Part shown: in pieces, positions 1 to 5,535 of the stretch
Layout: the number at the start of each line of letters is the position of its first letter
Position numbering within the stretch: position 1 is the stretch's first letter
Origin: Deltaproteobacteria bacterium
GTDB taxonomy: Bacteria; Desulfobacterota; DSM-4660; Desulfatiglandales; HGW-15
Assembly (NCBI GenBank): GCA_019308985.1
Contig: JAFDHB010000089.1
Location: forward strand, 1-14,582
Length of the DNA: 14,582 nt
Direction: 5' to 3'
Position numbers and translations under genes: made by a program
The notes under the pieces: model-generated
What the model saw: only the letters and a program-made list of their open reading frames with translations
Databases searched by the model: none
Told to the model about the DNA's origin: nothing

Positions 1-201
1 ATGCGCAGTAGCTATCGTTATACCACGCGCCTTCTCCTCAGGCGCCTTGTCTATCTCATCAAACGGCACATACTCAGCCAGACTCTTCTTGGCTAAATGC
101 TTCGTAATAGCCGCCGTCAACGTCGTCTTACCATGATCTATATGACCTATGGTACCTACATTCACATGCGGCTTCTTCCTCTCAAACTTCTTCTTCGACA
201 T
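1..201 (-). CDS. tuf: Elongation factor Tu, N-terminal 67 residues (cut by window edge)
   Basis: EF-Tu is the GTPase that delivers aminoacyl-tRNA to the ribosome in the cytoplasm. The visible 67 residues start [20 protein letters not shown] and contain the P-loop GHIDHGKT at residues 19-26, then the switch I start RGITIATAH at 59-67, all typical of bacterial EF-Tu. The frame is open to base 1, so the C-terminal about 330 residues lie outside. The ATG at 201-199 is preceded by AAGGAGG six to seven bases upstream, a strong ribosome binding site. The gene begins 86 bases after the end of tRNA-Thr(GGT) with no terminator between, so it is probably cotranscribed with the four tRNAs, as for tufB in E. 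coli. Whether there is a second tuf copy cannot be told from this window. Confidence 0.97.
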   Translation of the reverse strand, partial: MSKKKFERKKPHVNVGTIGHIDHGKTTLTAAITKHLAKKSLAEYVPFDEIDKAPEEKARGITIATAH

Positions 202-287
202 CACTTACCTCCTTGAAAACGTCAGAGTTTCAATGACGAAACTAACTCCCACCATCCAAGTACCCCCATCTCCGTGCAGATATCAGC

Positions 288-364
288 TGGAGCCCACGAC
301 CGGAATCGAACCGGTGAACCTCATCCTTACCAAGGATGTGCTCTACCTGCTGAGCTACGTGGGC
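288..364 (-). tRNA. tRNA-Thr (anticodon GGT)
   Basis: A complete 77-base cloverleaf is read on the minus strand. The acceptor stem GCCCACG pairs with CGTGGGC and the CCA end is encoded (TGG at 288-290). The T-arm carries GGTTCGATTCC. The anticodon stem CATCC/GGATG encloses the loop TTGGTAA, giving anticodon GGT. It is the last of four tRNAs before tuf, matching the position of thrT in E. coli. Confidence 0.97.
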
Positions 365-412
365 AGCACCTACCTATTGATACCAGGTAACCCCTGGGCT
401 GCTTCCTATCAA

Positions 413-489
413 TGGAGCGGGAAACGGGATTCGAACCCGCGACCCTCAGCTTGGAAGGCTGACGCTCTAGCCAACTGAGCTATTCCCGC
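413..489 (-). tRNA. tRNA-Gly (anticodon TCC)
   Basis: A 77-base cloverleaf on the minus strand. The acceptor stem GCGGGAA pairs with TTCCCGC and the CCA end is encoded at 413-415. The anticodon stem TCAGC/GCTGA encloses the loop CTTCCAA, giving anticodon TCC. The T-loop is GGTTCGAATCC. It lies between tRNA-Tyr and tRNA-Thr(GGT), the position of glyT in E. coli. Confidence 0.97.
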
Positions 490-586
490 TTGTGGTCCTA
501 CCAAAGGCGAAACCTCCTCCCCAAATCAATGGATACCGGAATCCTGCGGGGATCATTCGCCGTAACCTCAACTTTTACTGGATACA

Positions 587-671
587 TGGTGGAGAGGGGA
601 GGATTCGAACCTCCGAAGGCTGAGCCGGCAGATTTACAGTCTGCTCCCTTTGACCGCTCGGGAACCTCTCC
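587..671 (-). tRNA. tRNA-Tyr (anticodon GTA)
   Basis: An 85-base class II tRNA on the minus strand with the long variable arm expected of bacterial tRNA-Tyr. The acceptor stem is GGAGAGG/CCTCTCC, the CCA end is encoded at 587-589, and the anticodon stem GCAGA/TCTGC encloses CTGTAAA, giving anticodon GTA. It follows tRNA-Thr(TGT) by 16 bases, so the two are almost certainly processed from one transcript. Confidence 0.97.
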
Positions 672-687
672 TTTTCTCCTCTGTTCT

Positions 688-763
688 TGGAGCCAGCGAA
701 GGGAATCGAACCCCCGACCCACTGATTACAAATCAGTTGCTCTACCATCTGAGCTACGCTGGC
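688..763 (-). tRNA. tRNA-Thr (anticodon TGT)
   Basis: A 76-base cloverleaf on the minus strand. The acceptor stem GCCAGCG pairs with CGCTGGC and the CCA end is encoded at 688-690. The anticodon stem ACTGA/TCAGT encloses the loop TTTGTAA, giving anticodon TGT. It is the first gene of the tRNA-tuf transcription unit, the position of thrU in E. coli. Confidence 0.97.
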
Positions 764-788
764 GGGACCTTCAAAAAGACAAACATTA

Positions 789-817
789 AATATACGTGCA
801 AAATTTCAGGAAATCAA
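789..817 (-). promoter_or_regulatory. Sigma-70-type promoter of the tRNA-tuf unit
   Basis: On the minus strand, TTGATT (-35, 817-812) and TATATT (-10, 794-789) are separated by exactly 17 bases. A start about seven bases downstream would fall near 782, roughly 20 bases before the first tRNA. Position and spacing fit a housekeeping promoter. I see no GC-rich discriminator typical of strict stringent control. Confidence 0.65.
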
Positions 818-1390
818 TGGAAAAATACGACGTTGTCTATTTTTTTGGGTATTTATTCTCTTTCCTCGGGTCCCCTACCTGTTCTTTCGATTTCCTGAAT
901 CCAAATATGCACTTATTTTACCTTGACAGGGTCTGGCTGGAATATGAAGGTGATAATGCCTGAGATCAAATGTTGTTCTGTGAAGAAAGCCCTCGTCTAC
1001 TCTCCCTTTCGAAGGTGTTTTCCCGTCCTCGGACAGACCAGAATACACCCTTAGTTCAACTACTTTATATTAATATCTCATTCAAAAATTGCAATCAAAA
1101 TTTTCACGCAAGGCCGGCAAAATGATAATTCCCAGCCCCTGGTCTACAGCAGGCGAACAAGGGCTATATCCCAATCAAATCGCATCACCTGCTTCCATGC
1201 ATTTTCTGGGGCAAGCACCTTGGTCCTGTTCTTGGCACCGACCCGTGAGAGAAGCGTAATGAACCGACGGTGCATCGAGCCCAAGGAAGCTGGCGAAAGA
1301 TAAATACAGAGAAATGTTGATAATCTAAAAATATGAATGGCCAATTTAAAACAAATTCTATTTGACTTTTCAAGAATAATTATTAATCTA
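818..1390. other. Gap without a supported gene
   Basis: This stretch separates the divergent tRNA-tuf unit and the small membrane protein gene. It is AT-rich around 1060-1110 and 1310-1390 and more GC-rich at 1110-1300. Short open frames exist on both strands, for example minus 1144-1398, but none has a convincing ribosome binding site, domain or composition. The GC-richer middle could be a decayed gene, but I recognise no family in it. No tRNA, repeat array or mobile-element end was seen. Confidence 0.5.
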
Positions 1391-1419
1391 TTGCCCAAAT
1401 CATTTCTTTATGCTATCAA
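1391..1419 (+). promoter_or_regulatory. Possible promoter of the small membrane protein gene
   Basis: TTGCCC at 1391-1396 is followed after 17 bases by TATCAA at 1414-1419, with an extended -10 TG at 1411-1412. It lies about 75 bases before the start codon. TTGACT at 1362-1367, in front of an AT-rich run, is an alternative -35. Both matches are imperfect. Confidence 0.3.
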
Positions 1420-1495
1420 GAATTTCTATTCCTCAGATCAGGAAACAACCCGGGCATAAAAAAGGGAATATTGCAGAGAGGAGGTGTTTGTCGTC

Positions 1496-1825
1496 ATGAT
1501 GGCATTGTTAGGTGGTCTTGTAGCGCTCGTCCTGGGAATCATTGGAATCATCATATGGTGGGGATATTTTCTTAAGGCCTTGGCAGCCGGCGTGCCCATT
1601 ATGCTCATCTTGGGTGGAGCCCTTGCTACCTATCTGGGCATAGAAGAGATAAGGGATAGGAAGGCCGCAGAGAGCTTTGATACGGAAACGAACTCCTTGA
1701 AGAGTGAGGTGGAGAGTCTCAAGGAGGAGATCAAGGAACTCAAAGAGGAAAAGAAGGGCCTGGAGTCCAAGAAAGAAGAGAAAAAAGAGAACAAGACCAC
1801 AGAGAAAAAGGAAGACAAGAAGTAA
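1496..1825 (+). CDS. Small two-helix membrane protein with charged coiled-coil tail (MamI-like?)
   Basis: This 109-residue protein has two hydrophobic segments, about residues 3-22 and 26-47, joined by a short turn containing WWGYFLKALAAGVP. After residue 50 it becomes very rich in Glu and Lys, with heptad-like LKSEVESLKEEIKELKEE, so a cytoplasmic coiled coil ending in a disordered charged tail is likely. I chose the ATG at 1496 because AGAGGAGGTG at 1477-1486 ends nine bases before it; a GTG at 1484 overlaps that binding site and is less likely. From memory, the membrane half (glycine/leucine helix, tryptophan pair, then a GVP-started second helix) resembles magnetosome protein MamI. No other magnetosome gene is present, so this is only a hint. 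The gene stands alone on the plus strand; its function is unknown. Confidence 0.75.
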   Translation: MMALLGGLVALVLGIIGIIIWWGYFLKALAAGVPIMLILGGALATYLGIEEIRDRKAAESFDTETNSLKSEVESLKEEIKELKEEKKGLESKKEEKKENKTTEKKEDKK

Positions 1826-1912
1826 AGATCCGCGTCCAGAAGGTCAGGCTTTGCTCCGCCAGCTTCAGGGGCTATAGCTGGCGTCAACCGCCGATATAGG
1901 GAAGACAGAATC

Positions 1913-1956
1913 CAGCTCCGCCGCCGGGCCTATTTGTTGGCACGGCGGCGGAGCTG
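1913..1956. terminator. Strong GC hairpin in the convergent gap, possible bidirectional terminator
   Basis: CAGCTCCGCCGCCG at 1913-1926 pairs perfectly with its inverse at 1943-1956, giving a 14-bp stem with a 16-base loop. It sits between the convergent small membrane protein gene and ndk, where a shared terminator is expected. Neither side has a good T-run (GATTTCTG on the plus side), so it may be a weak or factor-assisted terminator, or a dispersed palindromic repeat. A second, smaller hairpin (8-bp stem, 1857-1883) lies just upstream. Confidence 0.45.
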
Positions 1957-2061
1957 ATTTCTGACTCCTGGCCCCTGGATATCCTAAAGTGCATGACCGA
2001 TCCAGAAGTATTCTACATGACCATCAGCAGCAAGCTGCGGGCAATTAAACCCAGAGAGAGA

Positions 2062-2478
2062 TTAAAATATTTCAAGTTCACTGAAAAAATAACCAATCTC
2101 GAATCTCGCGCTCTCGACCGAGTCTGAGCCGTGAACCACATTTTTTTCAATGTCTGTCGCAAAGTCCCTGCGAATGGTCCCTTCTTCCGCCTTTCTATAG
2201 TCCGTAGCTCCCATCAGCTTCCTGTATTTATCGATGACATCATCTGCCTCAAGAACCATCACCATGCATGGCCCCGAGGACATGAAATCCGTTAAGCTAT
2301 CGAAAAAAGGCTTCCCCTCGTGCACCCGGTAAAAGCCCTTTGCCTGCTCCTTGTCCATCCTTATCATCTTTGCAGCACAAATCCTGATCCCTTCCTTCTC
2401 TATCCTTTCGATAACTTTTCCGGCAAGATTCCTTGACATGCCATCCGGTTTGATGATAGCTAGAGTCCTCTCTTTCAT
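2062..2478 (-). CDS. ndk: Nucleoside diphosphate kinase
   Basis: Ndk transfers the terminal phosphate of ATP to nucleoside diphosphates through a phosphohistidine, balancing cytoplasmic NTP and dNTP pools. The 138-residue protein is full length for the bacterial family. It begins MKERTLAIIKPDG with the conserved KPD at 10-12. The catalytic loop NVVHGSDS puts the active histidine at residue 116. Other family landmarks are the FYRVHEGKPFF segment at about 49-59 and GATDYRKAEEGTIRRDF at 90-106. The ATG at 2478 lies 13 bases after AGGAGG, a slightly long spacing, but no better start is in frame. The gene is monocistronic here, divergent from the YkgJ genes and convergent with the small membrane protein. 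Confidence 0.97.
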   Translation of the reverse strand: MKERTLAIIKPDGMSRNLAGKVIERIEKEGIRICAAKMIRMDKEQAKGFYRVHEGKPFFDSLTDFMSSGPCMVMVLEADDVIDKYRKLMGATDYRKAEEGTIRRDFATDIEKNVVHGSDSVESARFEIGYFFSELEIF

Positions 2479-2517
2479 AAACGCGCTGGTGCCTCCTCAA
2501 TACTGAAATTCGCTCTA

Positions 2518-2548
2518 TCTATAAAGATCAAATCCCGGGGCTAGTCAA
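2518..2548 (-). promoter_or_regulatory. Possible ndk promoter
   Basis: On the minus strand, TTGACT (2548-2543) is followed by TATAGA (2523-2518) with a 19-base spacer, slightly long. Transcription would begin near 2511, leaving a leader of about 30 bases that contains the AGGAGG at 2497-2492. The position suits ndk; the -10 match is only moderate. Confidence 0.4.
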
Positions 2549-2769
2549 GAGATTTTTGAGGGGACATAGAGGAGTTTCGCTCCCGGGAATCGATACTCAT
2601 TATCCTGTCACGGGGTCTTGGCCTTGGTTCTCAAGAGCGCTATGGTGTCCAGGATGTGACGATGACCCGCTATGGTCCTCAGAGTGTTTCCTGCCGCCTT
2701 TCGCTCCTCTTCCTGGAAGCCCTGTGGCATCATCCGGGGTAATTACTAAAGAGCTGAAAGGAAGCGACA

Positions 2770-3543
2770 ATGAACCCAAAAAACAAGCAAGGACAAAATG
2801 CAAGGGGTAAATCGAAGATGACCCCCGAACACCTTTTCACCTTCAAGTGTGGCCCTGGAATCCCCTGCTATACCCAGTGTTGCCAGGATGTGACCATTGT
2901 CCTTAGCCCCTATGACGTGTTGCGCATGAAACAGGCCTTGGGGATCTCTTCGCATGAATTCCTGGAGAACTACACGATTATTATTCCCAAAAAGGGCAAA
3001 CTTATACCACTTGTGGTCCTAAAGATGAAGGAAGAAGAGGGGAAAAAATGCTTCTTCGTAACTGAAGAAGGTTGCTCCATTTATGAAAACAGACCCTGGC
3101 CCTGCCGGATGTACCCTTTGGACATGGAGGACGACGGCACATTTCGCCTTATCACAGACCAATCGCGATGCAAAGGGCTCGGGGAAAAAAACGCCTGGAG
3201 AATTGGGGACTGGCTGGTTGATCAGGGGATGGTCCCCTACGACCGAATGAATGCGCTTTTCTCTGGAATTACAGTTCCGCTTCAGTCTCAGGATCTCGAT
3301 ATAGACAATCCCCAGGTATTCAAGATGACGTTCATGGCCCTTTACAACATAGACAAGTTCAGGGAATTCGTTTTCAAGAGTTCTTTCTTGAAACGATTTG
3401 AGGTCGAAAAAGAGCGGATTGAAAAAATAAAGAAAAGTGATGAAGAGTTACTCAAATTCGCTTTTGATTGGCTGAAATTCGGCATTCTCGGCCAAAAGCT
3501 TTTCTGGGTGAAGGACAAGGCATCCGGTGAAAGGACTGAGTAG
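2770..3543 (+). CDS. YkgJ-family cysteine-cluster protein, copy 1
   Basis: This 257-residue soluble protein carries the cysteine pattern of the YkgJ / zinc- or iron-chelating cysteine-cluster family. Cysteines are at residues 27, 33, 37, 38, 94, 102, 112 and 134, including CYTQCC and the signature ENRPWPCRMYPL at 106-117. The family is thought to bind a metal or Fe-S centre; its biochemical role is largely unproven. The C-terminal 100 residues are helical and charged, with a conserved MALYNIDKFREFVFKSSF segment. The ATG at 2770 follows AAAGGAAG by a short spacer; a later ATG at 2818 lacks a clear ribosome binding site. It overlaps copy 2 by 17 bases, so the two are cotranscribed and probably translationally coupled. 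Confidence 0.85.
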   Translation: MNPKNKQGQNARGKSKMTPEHLFTFKCGPGIPCYTQCCQDVTIVLSPYDVLRMKQALGISSHEFLENYTIIIPKKGKLIPLVVLKMKEEEGKKCFFVTEEGCSIYENRPWPCRMYPLDMEDDGTFRLITDQSRCKGLGEKNAWRIGDWLVDQGMVPYDRMNALFSGITVPLQSQDLDIDNPQVFKMTFMALYNIDKFREFVFKSSFLKRFEVEKERIEKIKKSDEELLKFAFDWLKFGILGQKLFWVKDKASGERTE

Positions 3544-4330
3544 TAGGGCAAACAGGGAAGGAAACCAGACACAGCTCATCCCATTAGAGGGGAATTCTTT
3601 TAGGTTTAGGTGCCACAAGGAGATCGATTGTTTTACGAAGTGCTGTGCGCACCTTAACCTGGTCCTCACGCCCTATGACATACTCCGCCTCAAGAGGCGG
3701 TTGGGAATGAGCTCCGGCGAATTCTTGAACCTATACACGGAGACAAGGATCGAAGGGTCTTCCAGGTTTCCGAGGGTCATACTCAAGATGAAGGAGGAGA
3801 AGGGCAAGGTCTGCCCGTTCGTAAGTCCCGGAGGCTGCACGGTTTATGAAGATCGCCCCGGTGCCTGTCGCATCTATCCCCTTGGACGGGGGGCCCTGAA
3901 GCTGGATAGAGAAAGGGAGACCAGGGTAAAGTTCTTTCTGGTGAAAGAGGAACACTGCCTGGGTTTTGAGGAGGACAAGGAGTGGACCATCGAGCAATGG
4001 ACGGCGGACCAGGGACTCTTGGAATACAATGCCATGAACGATAAATGGTCCGAGATAGTTGCTTCCACCAAGTCCCTAGGGCCTGTCCAAGGCATTGAAC
4101 GCAAATTACAGATGTTCTGTATGGCTTCCTATAACCTGGACAAGTTCAGAGAATTCATATTCAAGAGCAGGTTCTTTGAATTATTCGAAATACCCCGAGA
4201 AGAGAAGGAACGGCTGGCAGGGGACGATCTCTCCTTGCTGGAATTCTCGATAAGGTGGCTCAAATTCAGCTTGTTCGGCGAAAAAACAATGATGGTGAGA
4301 AAATCCCATGCCCTCCAGAGCCAGGACTAG
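3527..4330 (+). CDS. YkgJ-family cysteine-cluster protein, copy 2
   Basis: This 267-residue paralog of the preceding gene keeps all eight cysteines in the same order (residues 29, 35, 39, 40, 96, 104, 114 and 144). It repeats landmarks such as LTPYDILRLKRRLG, EDRPGACRIYPL and MASYNLDKFREFIFKSRF. It is therefore a tandem duplicate that has diverged; the main length difference is about eight extra residues before Cys144. The start is a GTG at 3527 inside the last codons of copy 1, with AAGG six bases upstream; no downstream ATG precedes the first cysteine. The stop codon at 4328-4330 shares the CTAG tetranucleotide with the stop of the opposite-strand SEC-C gene. Function is unknown; two copies may form a heterodimer (inference). 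Confidence 0.84.
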   Translation: MKGLSSRANREGNQTQLIPLEGNSFRFRCHKEIDCFTKCCAHLNLVLTPYDILRLKRRLGMSSGEFLNLYTETRIEGSSRFPRVILKMKEEKGKVCPFVSPGGCTVYEDRPGACRIYPLGRGALKLDRERETRVKFFLVKEEHCLGFEEDKEWTIEQWTADQGLLEYNAMNDKWSEIVASTKSLGPVQGIERKLQMFCMASYNLDKFREFIFKSRFFELFEIPREEKERLAGDDLSLLEFSIRWLKFSLFGEKTMMVRKSHALQSQD

Positions 4331-5094
4331 TCTTCCCCCTTGGCAACGCCGATATAGCCTTGCCTTTCACGGATGATCCCGTCGATCTCCTCGCTCTGTT
4401 CACTAAGGAATCTTAAGATACGGTCGGACTTGGTGCGGAGAACAAGGCCGTTTTTCTCTTTGATCTCCCGCCCCTTTATCAGGAGTCCATTCTTGTAAAG
4501 GTGGGCGATAATGGCATCGTCTGCATCCAGTTCCACATTGAATTCTTTCTCCAGGTGGCACAGCCAATACCCGAACTCATCAGGATGCTCCAGGTGTTCC
4601 ACAGGAATCCCCAACTCAAGGCCTATGGGATCCAGTGTCCCTGGCACCAGGTTGGATCCACCTAGATAATCCAGGACATGGGCCAGCTCATGGATCAGCG
4701 TTGATTCGTTGATATCCTTGGAAATAGCGACGTAGATGTTCTTGGGGTCAGCTTCCATGGTCTTGTAGATATTGATGAACACCCCCCCGCTCTTGCCTTC
4801 CAGGGCCTTATAGTGGGTGGCGCCGAAGAGGTCCAGTTCCGCGTATTGCCTCAGGTCCACCAGCTTAACCCCAACAGAGCTCCCTGTCAGTTCTTTGATA
4901 TTCAAAGAGTCCAGGATCTCCCTGGATCGCCCGTAAGTTACCTCGGGCAGGCCTGTTATCTTTTTCCCCATCTCCTGAAGGGCCTGTTCCTCCAGGCCCT
5001 CAAACCCCAGTTCATCCTCTCTCCCCTGGTGACATTTCTTAAATTTCTTCCCGCTCCCGCAGGGGCAAGGGTCATTTCTTCCAATCTTTTTCAT
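4327..5094 (-). CDS. SEC-C zinc-motif protein with an HExxH putative metallopeptidase region
   Basis: The protein has 255 residues. Its N-terminus is a SEC-C motif, RNDPCPCGSGKKFKKCH (residues 6-22), with metal ligands Cys10, Cys12, Cys21 and His22, as at the SecA C-terminus, where it binds zinc and contacts SecB or ribosomes. The rest is not SecA. Residues 131-146 read STLIHELAHVLDYLGG, an HExxH motif (His135, Glu136, His139) typical of zinc metallopeptidases, preceded by a beta-rich stretch GGVFINIY/IYVAIS. A third zinc ligand is uncertain; Glu173 or another nearby acidic residue is possible. No signal peptide is seen, so it is probably cytoplasmic. The ATG at 5094 has only a weak AAGGG upstream. 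It ends in a 4-base convergent overlap with the second YkgJ gene. The peptidase role is inferred from the motif alone. Confidence 0.8.
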   Translation of the reverse strand: MKKIGRNDPCPCGSGKKFKKCHQGREDELGFEGLEEQALQEMGKKITGLPEVTYGRSREILDSLNIKELTGSSVGVKLVDLRQYAELDLFGATHYKALEGKSGGVFINIYKTMEADPKNIYVAISKDINESTLIHELAHVLDYLGGSNLVPGTLDPIGLELGIPVEHLEHPDEFGYWLCHLEKEFNVELDADDAIIAHLYKNGLLIKGREIKEKNGLVLRTKSDRILRFLSEQSEEIDGIIRERQGYIGVAKGED

Positions 5095-5219
5095 TTCAGT
5101 TACCCTTTGCTGTCAGACGTAATCTTTGTTCTGCGCCGAAACCGGAAAAGCGTTAGAATCCCCCCTCGCCGACAACGAATATGCCGGCCGGCCCCCGGCG
5201 CACTCCGCGTCATGGAGGG

Positions 5220-5489
5220 CTAATCTTCTATTATCTGCTCCCTGTGGGCTTGGTAGGACCATACCGGGAGAGGTCCCGATGCCCCTGTTTCCGGATCCAT
5301 CCGGTGCCTGTAAGAGGCCTTCACGTTTTGAGATTCCATCATCCAATCCCAACCCCGCACAAAATAGGGACACTGGTCGTTGAAGCAGACCCAGTGGAAG
5401 GGATTGCTCCATGTGGAGAGTTGGGGAGTCCTCCATTTTTTCATTTCCACCCCACAATGGGGGCACTCTGGTGCTTTATCATGCTTCAT
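5220..5489 (-). CDS. Small four-cysteine zinc-ribbon-like protein downstream of qmoC
   Basis: This 89-residue protein has the pattern CPHC at residues 9-12 and CFNDQC at 35-40, that is C-x2-C-x22-C-x4-C, which suggests one zinc site or a small Fe-S site. It is rich in aromatic residues (WVCFNDQCPYFVRGWDW). I placed the start at the ATG at 5489 because GGAG at 5500-5497 lies seven bases upstream; the longer frame would need a TTG at 5519. It begins 46 bases after the qmoC stop on the same strand, so it is likely the last gene of the qmo unit. In Desulfovibrio vulgaris a small gene of unknown function (qmoD, DVU0851) also follows qmoC; whether the two are homologous I cannot judge. It has no recognised enzymatic motif. 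Confidence 0.75.
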   Translation of the reverse strand: MKHDKAPECPHCGVEMKKWRTPQLSTWSNPFHWVCFNDQCPYFVRGWDWMMESQNVKASYRHRMDPETGASGPLPVWSYQAHREQIIED

Positions 5490-5535
5490 CTCATAACTCC
5501 AAACTTGATGGCTTCGCAAAATTCCATGAGACCGC

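Noticed and set aside
498..722. Open frames crossing the tRNA genes on both strands
   Set aside because: They coincide with complete tRNA cloverleaves and have no ribosome binding sites.
923..928. Plus-strand TTGACA resembling a -35 box
   Set aside because: The nearest -10-like hexamers are at spacings of 14 and 23 bases, and no gene begins within several hundred bases.
1144..1398. Minus-strand open frame of 84 codons in the large gap
   Set aside because: No ribosome binding site, no recognised domain, an N-terminal half encoded by AT-rich sequence, and an overlapping alternative frame. Kept only as a possible remnant.
2556..2810. Plus-strand open frame upstream of the first YkgJ gene
   Set aside because: Overlaps the YkgJ start in another frame, has no ribosome binding site and low-information composition. 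The 9-base CGCTATGGT occurs twice here (2639 and about 2668), too short to call a repeat.
5095..5219. GC-rich palindromic bases (GCCGGCCGGC near 5180-5190) as a terminator of the qmo unit
   Set aside because: The stem is only about five base pairs with any reasonable loop and has no T-run. A terminator here is expected but not shown.
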